Below are positions 25,680 to 34,495 of a DNA stretch of 64,000 nucleotides, piece by piece. Position 1 is the first letter of the stretch. Each line of letters opens with the position of its first letter. A program made the translations under genes and the position numbers. The notes under the pieces are model-generated. The model did no database searches. It had not been told where the DNA came from and was given only the letters and a program-made list of their open reading frames with translations. Origin of the DNA: CAJBVG01 sp943372995 (lineage in GTDB: Bacteria; Bacteroidota; Bacteroidia; Sphingobacteriales; Sphingobacteriaceae); contig CALSAQ010000001.1 in the NCBI GenBank assembly GCA_943372995.1, positions 248,001 through 312,000 of the forward strand. The letters are read 5' to 3'.

Positions 25680-27546
25680 AAGGTTGATTGTTAAATTGGA
25701 TGTAAAAGGTAGTTCCTTGGTTGGGTTCACTATCGACCCAAATCTTACCACCCATGGCTTCAATTTGAGTTTTGGTCATGAACAAACCGAACCCTTTTGC
25801 ATCGGGGTGTTTGTGAAATGTTTTTCTAATTTTAAATAGCTGATCTCTATGTAATTTAAGGTCGATACCTAATCCGTTATCTTTTACCGATAATACAATT
25901 GAATTCTTTGGACCTTTTTCAGTTTTTAAGTCAATGCTCAATCGTCTATCTGGCGATTTATATTTTAAGGCATTGCTTAATAAATTCATGAGTATACTTT
26001 CAAAGTATTTTGCAGGAAAATATATTTCAGGTGCTTTTTTAGTATCAACACTTACATGTGCTTTGTATTCTTTAATCTGAGCCTCTAGTCCAATAAGTAC
26101 TTTGTTGATGGTATCAACGGCATTGTTTTTATCAATGGTAAGCGAAGTGTCTTGTTTAATTTGTATAGACTCAACCAGTTCATTAAATACTTCCATTAAA
26201 TGATTCACTACAGGCTTCATCTTATTTTGAATTTCCATTTTTTCTTCTTCTGTTTTACATTGTTGAAGAAAATCGATGAGCATGGTAATGTTAATTAGAG
26301 GAGCTCTTAAATTATGTGAAACGATATTACAAAAATCGACTAATTGTCTGTTTTTGGCTTCTAGTTCATTAGCATGATCTATTGCCCTTTCGTTACTTAA
26401 TTTCAAATGCTCTTCCACCTTTTTGCGTTCGGTAATGTCGGAGCGAATAGCTACATACTGATAAGGCTTTCCGTTGGCATCTAAAAAAGGTACAATGGTA
26501 GTATCAACCCAATACACCGTACCATCTTTAGCTTTATTTTTCAATTCACCTTTCCATACCTTACCATTAGCGATAGTTTTCCAAAGTTCTTTGATAAACT
26601 CTTTACTGTGGTACGCAGAGTTGATAATACGGTGATCTTGACCAATTAGTTCTTCGGCATTGTATTTAGAGATTTTGCAGAAGTTTTCGTTAACATGAGT
26701 AATGATACCTTTCTGATTGGTAATTGCGACTATCGCTGATTCATCAAGGGCATATTTATAATCCGAAATTTCTTTTAAAGTATTTTGTAATTCCTCTTCG
26801 CTTTTCTTACGAGAAGTAATGTCGGACCTAATTGCCACATATTGATAAGGCTTTCCATTAGCATCTAAAAAAGGGACAATGGTAGTATCTACCCAATACA
26901 CCGTACCGTCTTTTGCTCTATTCTTCAACTCCCCTTTCCAAACTTTACCATTGGCAATGGTTCTCCACAACTCTTTAATAAAGTCTTTCGAATGGTATCC
27001 CGAATTAATAATCCGATGATCTTGTCCGATTAGTTCTTTCTCTGAATATTTGGAGATTTTACAAAAATTATCATTAACATATTTTATAATACCTTTCTGA
27101 TCAGTAATTGCTACTATCGCCGATTCATCGAGAGCATATTTATAATCTGAAATTTCTTTTAAAGTATTTTGTAATTCCTCTTCGCTTTTCTTACGAGATG
27201 TAATGTCGGAGCGAATAGCTACATACTGATAAGGTTTTCCGTTAGCATCTAAAAAAGGGACAATGGTGGTATCTACCCAATACACTGTACCGTCTTTTGC
27301 TCTGTTCTTCAACTCCCCTTTCCAAACTTTACCGTTGGCAATGGTTCTCCACAATTCTTTTATAAAATCTTTCGAATGGTATCCCGAATTAATAATCCGA
27401 TGATCTTGTCCGATTAGTTCTTTCTCAGAATACTTGGAGATTTTACAAAAATTATCATTAACGTATTTTATAATACCTTTCTGATCAGTAATTGCTACTA
27501 TCGACGACTCATCAAGGGCATATTTATAATCAGTAATTTTCTCCAT
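25672..27546 (-). CDS. Histidine kinase with three near-identical PAS-PAC repeats
   Basis: Starting at the ATG at 27546 the protein has 624 residues and no membrane segment. Three PAS-PAC units of 128 residues occupy ~6-133, 134-261 and 262-389; units 1 and 2 are almost identical, unit 3 has drifted. A HisKA domain follows with phospho-acceptor His411 in IVSHNLRAPL, then HATPase_c motifs N (LLSNALKYKSP), G1 (KDNGLGIDL) and G2 (GFGLFMTKTQ). PAS domains of this kind (GQDHRIINSGYH) often bind heme or flavin, but no ligand can be assigned. It pairs with the overlapping response regulator. Confidence 0.93.
   Translation of the reverse strand: MEKITDYKYALDESSIVAITDQKGIIKYVNDNFCKISKYSEKELIGQDHRIINSGYHSKDFIKELWRTIANGKVWKGELKNRAKDGTVYWVDTTIVPFLDANGKPYQYVAIRSDITSRKKSEEELQNTLKEISDYKYALDESAIVAITDQKGIIKYVNDNFCKISKYSEKELIGQDHRIINSGYHSKDFIKELWRTIANGKVWKGELKNRAKDGTVYWVDTTIVPFLDANGKPYQYVAIRSDITSRKKSEEELQNTLKEISDYKYALDESAIVAITNQKGIITHVNENFCKISKYNAEELIGQDHRIINSAYHSKEFIKELWKTIANGKVWKGELKNKAKDGTVYWVDTTIVPFLDANGKPYQYVAIRSDITERKKVEEHLKLSNERAIDHANELEAKNRQLVDFCNIVSHNLRAPLINITMLIDFLQQCKTEEEKMEIQNKMKPVVNHLMEVFNELVESIQIKQDTSLTIDKNNAVDTINKVLIGLEAQIKEYKAHVSVDTKKAPEIYFPAKYFESILMNLLSNALKYKSPDRRLSIDLKTEKGPKNSIVLSVKDNGLGIDLKLHRDQLFKIRKTFHKHPDAKGFGLFMTKTQIEAMGGKIWVDSEPNQGTTFYIQFNNQPYE
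26380..27531 (-). repeat. Three tandem 384-bp direct repeats encoding PAS domains
   Basis: Units lie at 27148-27531, 26764-27147 and about 26380-26763. Units 1 and 2 are almost identical at DNA level, including silent positions; unit 3 is clearly related but diverged. This indicates a recent duplication of unit 1 or 2. Confidence 0.9.
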
Positions 27547-27756
27547 ATCAATACTTTTGATAATAATTAATGTCCGAAATATTATGATATCAAAAAATGA
27601 TATACCTATACTTTTACTCAATCATCAATCCTTAGTAATATAGATTACAAAAGGAAAATTGCTTGGTTGGGGGGATTACTAATGCAAAATTTTGAGTTTT
27701 GTTTAATTGAAAATACGAATATTTGTTGAATATTCTAGGAATTTGTGTGTAACGTT

Positions 27757-27784
27757 TTATAAGTGATGCTTAAATCACTTATAA
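27757..27784. terminator. Perfect 11-bp hairpin in the 272-base gap before the kinase
   Basis: TTATAAGTGAT pairs with ATCACTTATAA around GCTTAA. It lies 35 bases past the stop of the minus-strand gene at 27819. No T tail is obvious, so it may be a weak terminator or a processing site. Confidence 0.4.
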
Positions 27785-27818
27785 ATAGCCCTTAAGCTAC
27801 TTTTACATAATCTAAAAA

Positions 27819-28565
27819 CTACCAGGTTGGGCATTTTCTTATGTAATTTTTAACGTTTCTATACGATATGTTATGTGTTAATCCGAAGTATGTGTACAGA
27901 AAACTAGTATGATTTCCTGTCAAAAAATACTCTCCTCCGGAAGTGATGGATAGAAAGTTTAACACTGGATATTTTGCTTTCAACCCCAATGTGATGAGCT
28001 CTTTATATTGGGTTTCATTTAGTATTGTTTTTCCGTCGGTATACAATGTGTATTGATATTGCATAAGACCGACCCCAGTTTTAGCATGTAGTGATAATTT
28101 GTATTTAGTGGGATAGTTTAGATTAAGAGATATTCCGAGGGAACTATTATGATTAGTATGATAGTAATTGTCTTTCATACTGTATCCGTTCATTAGCTTA
28201 CCTATTTTATCGATGGATCTAAAGTACGATACATCAATACTCATATAGGTGTTGAACTCTTTTTCTACATAAACTCTTAGTCCAAGTTCTTGATATTTCT
28301 GCTTATAATTATTAATCGAATACAACATACTTTTTCGGGTAATCCCCCAATCTACTCCGATTAAAACAGGCTTGTTTTTTTTATGGTATTTATAATATTG
28401 ATAATGAACATTAGCTTTACTAGAATTTGAAACAACTACTGTTAAAAAAAATAATAAAGATTTGTATAATGTTAATATTTTATAACTATTACAGTTTAGT
28501 TTAACTTGAAAAATATCCTTTTTTGGGAAGGTTTTTTTCTTGTTCGGGAAGAATATTTTAATCAT
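27819..28565 (-). CDS. Putative outer-membrane beta-barrel protein, unknown
   Basis: The product (248 residues) has a basic N-terminus followed by a hydrophobic signal (LYKSLLFFLTVVVSNSSKA, ~33-51). The rest alternates polar and aromatic residues in strands such as RVYVEKEFNTYMSIDVSYFRS and KYKLSLHAKTGVGLMQYQYT, typical of a small outer-membrane barrel, though the usual C-terminal aromatic is replaced by PTW. The start is uncertain because of the long basic leader. Coding DNA is very AT-rich. Function unknown. Confidence 0.55.
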   Translation of the reverse strand: MIKIFFPNKKKTFPKKDIFQVKLNCNSYKILTLYKSLLFFLTVVVSNSSKANVHYQYYKYHKKNKPVLIGVDWGITRKSMLYSINNYKQKYQELGLRVYVEKEFNTYMSIDVSYFRSIDKIGKLMNGYSMKDNYYHTNHNSSLGISLNLNYPTKYKLSLHAKTGVGLMQYQYTLYTDGKTILNETQYKELITLGLKAKYPVLNFLSITSGGEYFLTGNHTSFLYTYFGLTHNISYRNVKNYIRKCPTW

Positions 28566-28708
28566 ATAAATAAGAAACCGTTATAATCGTGTTATTTCAG
28601 TATTTTACAATCACAACACGAATTGATTTCTTATTGACATGCTAATATTATTCCATATCTAAAAAAATAATTTAGGAATGAAATATGATCTTACTTATAT
28701 AAAATAAT

Positions 28709-28819
28709 TTATCGGATGGGAATCCAAATTTCTTCTTCAGAATTTGGATTATTGTTTTTGTATTTACTTCCTAAAATTTCGAAATGTGGTCTGTCGTCGA
28801 TTTTATAATTTATGTGAGG
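28709..28819 (-). pseudogene. Remnant: C-terminal 36 codons of a GyrI-like / AraC effector-binding domain
   Basis: Within the 393-base gap 28566-28958 a minus-strand frame of 36 codons ends at a stop at 28709. It reads PHINYKIDDRPHFEILG, then SKYKNNNPNSEEEIWIPIR, which is the conserved tail of GyrI-like domains of AraC-type regulators. A stop codon directly precedes it at 28820 and no start or HTH part is found upstream. It is therefore a fragment left after deletion. The rest of the gap is AT-rich and shows nothing else. Confidence 0.7.
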
Positions 28820-28958
28820 TTATTGGCATAACTCATTAGTTAAACATCATTTAAATCTTTAATAATTAATGTTTTAACAAATATATTTATTATAAATTAT
28901 TTTTAATAAGGGTAAAATAGTCATTATATTGTCATACAACTAAAACAAAACACCCTTT

Positions 28959-29912
28959 ATGAAAAAAGTCTTACGCTACCTGCTGTATTTAATAGCAGTG
29001 GTTGTTGTGCTTGTTATTGGTTTTGCTCTTTTCATCCAATTTAGAGGTATTCCTACCTATGAAGCAAAAGAATTAGCAATCAATGTACAATCGACACCAG
29101 AAAAAGTATTACATGGAAAACGCTTAGCAGACATGCTATGTGTTAAATGCCACATGGATCCAAACACTGGAAATCTTACAGGTAAATTTTTAGTAGATGC
29201 ACCAGAAATTTTTGGTAAAATCTATTCTAAAAATATTACACAAAGTAAGGTGAATGGAATTGGAAACTGGACAGATGGTCAATTGGCCTATTTAATCAGA
29301 ACAGGTATTCGTCCGGATGGATCTTTCATCCCTCCTTACATGCCTAAGTTTGTTAAAATGGCTGATAGCGATGTAGAAAGTATTATTGCTTGGTTACGTT
29401 CCGACGACCCACGCCTAGCAGCTAACGAAACGGTTCCTCCTCCAACAGAACCATCATGGTTTACAAAATTCTTAACTAATGTGGCGATTAAACCTATGCC
29501 TTATGATGGTGTACCTATTGCATTACCTGATACTAACAATGCTGTAGAACATGGTCGATATATGGCTACTAGTCAGTTACAATGTTTTGCATGTCACTCT
29601 AAAGATTTTACAAAATTAGATGATATGAATCCTGAGAAATCATTGGGCTTCTTTGGTGGTGGAAATGAAATGTTAGACTACGATCGTAAACCAATTATGA
29701 CTGCTAATATTACCATGGATGAAGAAACGGGAATTGGAACATGGACAGAGCAAGATTTTATTGTAGCAGTAAAACAAATGAGAACACCTCACGGAAAAGC
29801 TTTACAATACCCTATGGAGCCTTATGTTCAACTAACCGATACTGAAGTAGCACATATCTATGCCTACTTGAAAACAGTACCTGTGATTAAGAATAGAGTG
29901 GCGAGAAGATAA
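28959..29912 (+). CDS. Diheme c-type cytochrome
   Basis: The 317-residue protein has an N-terminal membrane anchor (residues ~5-28) and two cytochrome c domains with heme motifs CVKCH (61-65) and CFACH (209-213). Likely axial Met residues lie in PPYMPK (~128) and near the end of the second domain (TPHGKALQYPMEP). It should carry electrons on the periplasmic side of the membrane. It has no oxidase or dehydrogenase partner nearby. The stop is followed directly by an octad inverted repeat. Confidence 0.92.
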   Translation: MKKVLRYLLYLIAVVVVLVIGFALFIQFRGIPTYEAKELAINVQSTPEKVLHGKRLADMLCVKCHMDPNTGNLTGKFLVDAPEIFGKIYSKNITQSKVNGIGNWTDGQLAYLIRTGIRPDGSFIPPYMPKFVKMADSDVESIIAWLRSDDPRLAANETVPPPTEPSWFTKFLTNVAIKPMPYDGVPIALPDTNNAVEHGRYMATSQLQCFACHSKDFTKLDDMNPEKSLGFFGGGNEMLDYDRKPIMTANITMDEETGIGTWTEQDFIVAVKQMRTPHGKALQYPMEPYVQLTDTEVAHIYAYLKTVPVIKNRVARR

Positions 29913-29921
29913 TTTGTCAAT

Positions 29922-29997
29922 TTGTTAATGTGTTAATGGGATAATGTGTTAATTGATTAATTTTAACACATTAACGAATTATCCCATTAACACATTA
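29922..29997. repeat. Inverted octad arrays (TTAATGTG / TTAACACA)
   Basis: The left part (29925-29956) is built of 8-bp words such as TTAATGTG and TTAATGGG; the right part (29963-29994) of TTAACACA, TTAACGAA and TTATCCCA. The arms are mutually complementary and could fold into a long hairpin between the cytochrome stop and the next ATG at 30001. Confidence 0.85.
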
Positions 29998-30000
29998 CAT

Positions 30001-31182
30001 ATGCTAAGAATACTATTCCTAACCAGTTTCTTACTTACTTTTATAAAAGTTCAAGCTCAGTCGAGTTTTTATGAACTTATTCCGCTTGGAAAATTTGGGG
30101 TTGCTTATTCGGATACTGTAATTTATGCAAATGATTATAACTATTCTCAATACGGATATGTTGGCCCTACTCCTTTATTCGTAAAAATTTGGTATCCATC
30201 AAAATCTGTACAAAATGTAAACAACTTGAGTTATGGCGATATAGAAAATGTAAAGCCACCTTCTTCGCTACAATTAGTTCATCAAAATTTACAAAATAAT
30301 ATCAACGAGAGCATTATTAGAGATGTACTTACCGAAAACCTAAGTACTGGCGACGATATTGATTATAGTCCGAAAACAATTGAAGATGCCCTATCAGCCA
30401 TAAAAAAAATCAAAACCAAAGCAGTAAGGAGTAAACTACCTAAAAAATTTAATTATCCAGTAATTGTATATCATCATGGTTCTAGAAGTACTTCCGCCGA
30501 GAATCATCTAATGGCAGAGTATTTTGCTTCAAGAGGTTTTGTATTTATAAGTACCAATTTTCATTTACCATACCCCAATTCATTATTTGGATTACTACCT
30601 TATGAATTAGAGAAGCAAAATAAGCACGATCAATTCATAGCCAAACGACTTATTCTTTTGGCGAAAAGCCTTTCACCCAATCAGAAAGTTTTCTATGTAG
30701 GACATAGTTATGGAGCACAAGAAGGATGGTGTTTTTTGCATGAAAAAACCTGGGCAGATGCATTCGTTTCTATGGAAACTACTATTGAATTTAAAAACGA
30801 TAGCTTGAAAATAAAGGATATGTGGCCTTATGTTTATGATGCTTTAAAAGTCAGAAAAAATAGATTTAACATACCTATTTTGTTATTTGCTTCCACCGAA
30901 GTAGATAAAACATTTTGGTTCTTTGATGGTTTAAGTTCCAGAAAAACATGGCACGTGTCTACTAAAGAATCATTTGCACATAATAGTTATACCTCTTTAT
31001 ATTTGATGAGGTATTTTATTAAAGATGAGTTTCCGGTACCAGATGCATTGATATTAAAAAGACAAATTGATTTGTATAAATATCATTTAGAGTTAATGAA
31101 TGATTTCTTTGAATCGGTAATAAATAATAACAATTTGAAGAAAGAGAAATATAAAGAGCTGTTTTATATAAACGAAAACTAA
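30001..31182 (+). CDS. Secreted alpha/beta hydrolase (PAF-acetylhydrolase-like)
   Basis: The ATG at 30001 opens a signal peptide (MLRILFLTSFLLTFIKVQAQ), giving 393 residues. The core has the strand FNYPVIVYHHGSRSTSAENH, the nucleophile elbow VGHSYGAQEGW (Ser near 238), an acid-loop strand LLFASTEVDKTF and a late His in SFAHNSYTS (~329). The pattern resembles secreted platelet-activating-factor acetylhydrolase-like esterases, but the substrate is open. It is followed after four bases by a DinB-like gene. An upstream in-frame ATG at 29953 lies in the octad array and is unlikely. Confidence 0.8.
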   Translation: MLRILFLTSFLLTFIKVQAQSSFYELIPLGKFGVAYSDTVIYANDYNYSQYGYVGPTPLFVKIWYPSKSVQNVNNLSYGDIENVKPPSSLQLVHQNLQNNINESIIRDVLTENLSTGDDIDYSPKTIEDALSAIKKIKTKAVRSKLPKKFNYPVIVYHHGSRSTSAENHLMAEYFASRGFVFISTNFHLPYPNSLFGLLPYELEKQNKHDQFIAKRLILLAKSLSPNQKVFYVGHSYGAQEGWCFLHEKTWADAFVSMETTIEFKNDSLKIKDMWPYVYDALKVRKNRFNIPILLFASTEVDKTFWFFDGLSSRKTWHVSTKESFAHNSYTSLYLMRYFIKDEFPVPDALILKRQIDLYKYHLELMNDFFESVINNNNLKKEKYKELFYINEN

Positions 31183-31186
31183 AAGC

Positions 31187-31657
31187 ATGAAAAATACACA
31201 TCAATTAGCAAAACATTTGAGAGAGGTACATTTTGGTGATAGTTGGACATGGTCGAGTTTAAAAGAGCAGCTAGAAGGAATCACTTGGAAAGAAGCAACT
31301 CATAAAGTCGACGATTTTAATACTATTGCTGTGCTAACTTATCACTCTGCCTATTATGTTACAGCATTAATTGCGGTTCTCGAAGAGAAACATTTAAACA
31401 CTAAGGATGTAGATAGTTTCCAACACCCTCCTATTCACTCACAAAAAGATTGGGAGAATCTTTTAGACACCGTATGGAAAAATGCAGAACAAGCGGCTAG
31501 TTTATTAGAACAACTACCAGATAGCAAACTCTATGAAATTTTCCGATCTGAGAAGTATGGTATCTATTTCAGAAATATTTTAGGGATGATAGAGCATATG
31601 TATTACCATGTCGGACAGATTTCGATTCTTAAAAAGCTCGTGGCTCGTACCTCGTAA
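31187..31657 (+). CDS. DinB/YfiT-superfamily protein
   Basis: A 156-residue four-helix-bundle protein of the DinB/DUF1572 type. Three histidines at expected metal positions are in VLTYHSAYY (~48) and EHMYYHVGQI (~136-140). Family members include thiol S-transferases that use bacillithiol or mycothiol, and many of unknown role. Its final residues, VARTS, are encoded by the heptad inverted repeat that begins here, and its stop codon lies within the repeat. Confidence 0.8.
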   Translation: MKNTHQLAKHLREVHFGDSWTWSSLKEQLEGITWKEATHKVDDFNTIAVLTYHSAYYVTALIAVLEEKHLNTKDVDSFQHPPIHSQKDWENLLDTVWKNAEQAASLLEQLPDSKLYEIFRSEKYGIYFRNILGMIEHMYYHVGQISILKKLVARTS

Positions 31658-31778
31658 TTCGTAGTTCGTAGCTCGTACCTCGTATTTTATTTAGCAATGA
31701 GAATGACAAACATTGATACAAAGACAAATTTATCAATCGAATTACGAGGTACGAGCTACGAACTACGAATTACGAGCT
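31635..31778. repeat. Heptad arrays forming a 34-bp perfect inverted repeat between convergent genes
   Basis: Left arm 31651-31684 and right arm 31743-31776 are perfect reverse complements, 58 bases apart. Both consist of 7-bp words of the form ACGANNT on the plus strand of the right arm. The DinB stop (31655-31657) lies in the left arm, and the stop of the convergent thioesterase gene (31756-31758) lies in the right arm. It could act as a two-way terminator. Confidence 0.92.
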
Positions 31779-32232
31779 GCACTCTCTCCAACAAAGTAAT
31801 ATCTTCCTTAACCTCAGTATTTACAAGCTTTTTAGCCCAGGTTAAGAAATCTTCTGTATGTCTTTCTCTTCTACCAGTTTTTAAATTAACAGGTACAAGT
31901 TTGGTTCTCATGATGGCTTTGATATGGCTTTCTTTTTCATTAAACATGATAGCTTCTACATGTAGTAGAGATTCTTGAGCACTTAACAAAGTGGTTTGTA
32001 TTACTATAATTTCGTTGTATAGAGCAGGTTTGGTATAAGTAATTTCATGACTACCTATAACCCAGGCTAAATTGTTTTGGTAATATTGATTAAAATCGAA
32101 ATTATAATTATGAATTAAATGATCTTCTCGCGCATTAATCATATAATCTAGATATCTCGAGTTATTTAGATGTCCGAAGAGATCACAATCGCTAAAGCGA
32201 ATTTTGTAGGTAGATTTTGGTGTTATATTCAT
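31756..32232 (-). CDS. Hotdog-fold acyl-CoA thioesterase (4HBT / YbgC-FadM type)
   Basis: The ATG at 32232 gives 158 residues. The family signature FSDCDLFGHLNNSRYLDYM carries the catalytic Asp followed by G-H-x-N-N, and a later strand reads HEITYTKPA. It should hydrolyse acyl-CoA thioesters. It is the last gene of the TetR-linked operon; five bases separate it from the DinB gene upstream. The C-terminus LVIRSS is encoded by the heptad repeat. Confidence 0.88.
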   Translation of the reverse strand: MNITPKSTYKIRFSDCDLFGHLNNSRYLDYMINAREDHLIHNYNFDFNQYYQNNLAWVIGSHEITYTKPALYNEIIVIQTTLLSAQESLLHVEAIMFNEKESHIKAIMRTKLVPVNLKTGRRERHTEDFLTWAKKLVNTEVKEDITLLERVQLVIRSS

Positions 32233-32237
32233 GTGTA

Positions 32238-32759
32238 TTAGTTTAAAATTTTTAAATATTCGATCCATGGACCCACCTCATTTTTGTATTGATGTGCCAT
32301 AATTCTGGAGATCTGAGAAATATGGTTTAAGTCGTGAACCACCCATGTAGCAATCAGTTGGGCTAATGTAACCTTCCCAAATGAAGGATGAATTCCTGTT
32401 TTCAATAAGTCGTTTTCCGTTAATGATAAACTTTTAAATTCTGATAGTTTTTGTTTTCTGAGAAGCCTAAATTCCTCTAGTAGTTGTGTTAGGGATTTTC
32501 CTTTACTGTTTTCATATTGTGCAAAGCGATCGAATGCTGGAAATGTTTTATCAACGGAATCCGATAAAATAATATTTGCACGTACTAACCAATCTGTATT
32601 TTCTCCGTGGATTAAGTGACCAATCACATCGTATACCGACCAAGTTTTGGGCCCTTCGTTTGTGTTTGTCCATTCTTCAGAAATGCCATTTAACAAAGCA
32701 TATAACACATCAGGTGTTTTTTCTAGTATCTCTATGGATTTGTTTATTGAAATATTCAT
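32238..32759 (-). CDS. DinB-superfamily protein
   Basis: A 173-residue DinB_2-type protein with the expected metal histidines in VIGHLIHGE (~47-51) and VVHDLNHISQI (~140-144). It lies between the thiolase and thioesterase genes with gaps of 10 and 5 bases and therefore belongs to the TetR-controlled operon. A thiol-transferase or metal-dependent role would fit acyl-thioester neighbours but is not shown. Confidence 0.85.
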   Translation of the reverse strand: MNISINKSIEILEKTPDVLYALLNGISEEWTNTNEGPKTWSVYDVIGHLIHGENTDWLVRANIILSDSVDKTFPAFDRFAQYENSKGKSLTQLLEEFRLLRKQKLSEFKSLSLTENDLLKTGIHPSFGKVTLAQLIATWVVHDLNHISQISRIMAHQYKNEVGPWIEYLKILN

Positions 32760-32769
32760 AAGAGTGATG

Positions 32770-33945
32770 TTAGTTAATGTTCTCTATAATTATTGCTGAT
32801 GCTCCTCCACCTCCATTGCATATTGCAGCAAGCCCATATCTTCCACCTTCTTGTTGTAACACAGAGTTTAGTGTACAAATTATTCTTGCTCCCGAAGCGC
32901 CTAAAGGATGGCCCATAGCAATAGCTCCACCATATACATTAGTTTTGTGAAGATTGAATCCAAGGATTTGTTGATTAGCTAATACTACAGTAGCATAGGC
33001 TTCATTAAGTTCAAAATAATCAATGTCGGATAATTTTAACTTTGCTCTCTCTAGTGCTTTTTGAATAGCAATCGATGGTGCAATTGCATATTCTTCAGGC
33101 GATAAAGCTGCATCTGAATAGGCAATTATTTTTGCCAAAGGTTTTAACTGATAGAGTTCTACGCTTTCTTTAGAGGCTAATACCAATGCGGCAGCACCAT
33201 CGTTTAGATTGCTAGCATTTGCTGCGGTTATAGTACCATCTTTTATAAATGATGATGGAAGTTTGGAAACTTTTTCAGGAATTAATTTGAAGATATCTTC
33301 ATCTGAATTAACAAGATGTTCTCCTGTTTTTGTTTTGATATGTATAGGAAGAATTTCCGAATGAAATTTTCCAGAAGCAAATGCATTTTTTGCTTTTTCA
33401 TAAGAGCTAATAGCATATTCATCTTGATTTTCACGTGTAATATGGTATTTACCTGCAGTGGCTTCAGCAATTTTACCCATGTGAATATTACTGTATACAT
33501 CCGTTAATCCATCGTTCAGTAAGCCATCTACAACAATTTCATTTCCAAGTTTTGTTATTGTTCGATGCATGGTATAATGAGGTACATTACTCATGCTTTC
33601 CATCCCCCCTGTTACTACGATATCTTCGAGTCCTAATTGAATTTGTTGCGCACCAAGTATGGTGGCTTTCATCCCTGCTGCACATACTTTGTTTACAGTA
33701 GTACAATCGGTTTTTTCGGATATCCCAGCAAATATAGATGCCTGTCTGGCGGGCGATTGACCAAGATTTGCAGATAATACATTACCGAAATATACAGAGT
33801 CGATTTTTGCAGGATTTACACCTGCATCAGTATAAGCAGCACGTATCGCCATGGCTCCTAATTCTGTAGCAGAATATCCTGATAAATTACCAAGAAATCC
33901 TCCTATAGGTGTACGTTTTGAGGAAACTATATATACTTCTTTCAT
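32770..33945 (-). CDS. Acetyl-CoA C-acyltransferase (thiolase)
   Basis: The 391-residue thiolase has all catalytic parts: nucleophile Cys in NKVCAAGMKA (Cys88), the His in AIAMGHPLGASGAR (~347) and the second Cys in AAICNGGGGASA (~377), plus GGMESMSNVPH. It condenses two acetyl-CoA or cleaves 3-ketoacyl-CoA. Its product could feed the PHA genes at 54-57 kb, but the local partners are a thioesterase, two DinB-like proteins and a TetR regulator, which suggests acyl-CoA breakdown. The upstream DinB gene ends one base before its start. Confidence 0.95.
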   Translation of the reverse strand: MKEVYIVSSKRTPIGGFLGNLSGYSATELGAMAIRAAYTDAGVNPAKIDSVYFGNVLSANLGQSPARQASIFAGISEKTDCTTVNKVCAAGMKATILGAQQIQLGLEDIVVTGGMESMSNVPHYTMHRTITKLGNEIVVDGLLNDGLTDVYSNIHMGKIAEATAGKYHITRENQDEYAISSYEKAKNAFASGKFHSEILPIHIKTKTGEHLVNSDEDIFKLIPEKVSKLPSSFIKDGTITAANASNLNDGAAALVLASKESVELYQLKPLAKIIAYSDAALSPEEYAIAPSIAIQKALERAKLKLSDIDYFELNEAYATVVLANQQILGFNLHKTNVYGGAIAMGHPLGASGARIICTLNSVLQQEGGRYGLAAICNGGGGASAIIIENIN

Positions 33946-33946
33946 C

Positions 33947-34447
33947 CTATTTATTACTAACTTCTATGACTTGTTTTTCCGTAAAGCCTAACACAGGAGG
34001 CGATTCTAATCCTAAAAGATTAATGTAAATACACAATACTGCGCGATGATGGATTTCGTGAACAAATAATGCCCTTAAAAATTGACCTAACTCCATTTCG
34101 GAACCATTAAGTGCATTTACTTTTCTTGATAAATCATCATCAGATAGAGAACTAAACATTTTTATAGATTCTTGACGACAATCGTCGAAGTATTTCATAA
34201 TAGCATCGTATCCATCGGCAAGTTCATTACCACAACCTTTATACGCTGGAGCTTTACCTACTGCTATGTTTGCAAATACGTATTGTTCTATTGCTGCAAT
34301 GTGTCTTATTTGATCCGCTATGGTAAACTTACCTGGCATATAGGCAAAGTCAAATTTTTCTGCTGGAATAGCCTGAATAACGCGCTTTGTAGCTTGCCTA
34401 GTTCTTTCTAAATAGCTGAGAAATGATTCGATGGTTTTAATTTCCAT
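33947..34447 (-). CDS. DinB-superfamily protein, first gene of the TetR-linked operon
   Basis: With the ATG at 34447 the protein has 166 residues. Metal histidines are in QIRHIAAIEQY (~52) and VHEIHHRAVL (~138-142). The start lies 16 bases downstream of a TATACCAATCGGTATA palindrome, which is shared with the TetR gene promoter. One base separates it from the thiolase gene, so this is the lead gene of a four-gene operon. Confidence 0.87.
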   Translation of the reverse strand: MEIKTIESFLSYLERTRQATKRVIQAIPAEKFDFAYMPGKFTIADQIRHIAAIEQYVFANIAVGKAPAYKGCGNELADGYDAIMKYFDDCRQESIKMFSSLSDDDLSRKVNALNGSEMELGQFLRALFVHEIHHRAVLCIYINLLGLESPPVLGFTEKQVIEVSNK

Positions 34448-34463
34448 ATTGTTTAATTTAAAA

Positions 34464-34479
34464 TATACCAATCGGTATA
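34464..34479. promoter_or_regulatory. TetR-type operator before the DinB-thiolase operon
   Basis: TATACCAATCGGTATA is a near-perfect palindrome. On the minus strand it runs directly into GGTATATTTT, a -7-like box, so binding would block the promoter. It matches the palindrome upstream of the TetR gene at 35122 in 15 of 16 bases. Confidence 0.75.
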
Positions 34480-34495
34480 TTAATGTGTAAAAAAA

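Noticed and set aside
31697..31978. 93-codon plus-strand frame between convergent genes
   Set aside because: It is antisense to the thioesterase gene and starts within the inverted repeat.
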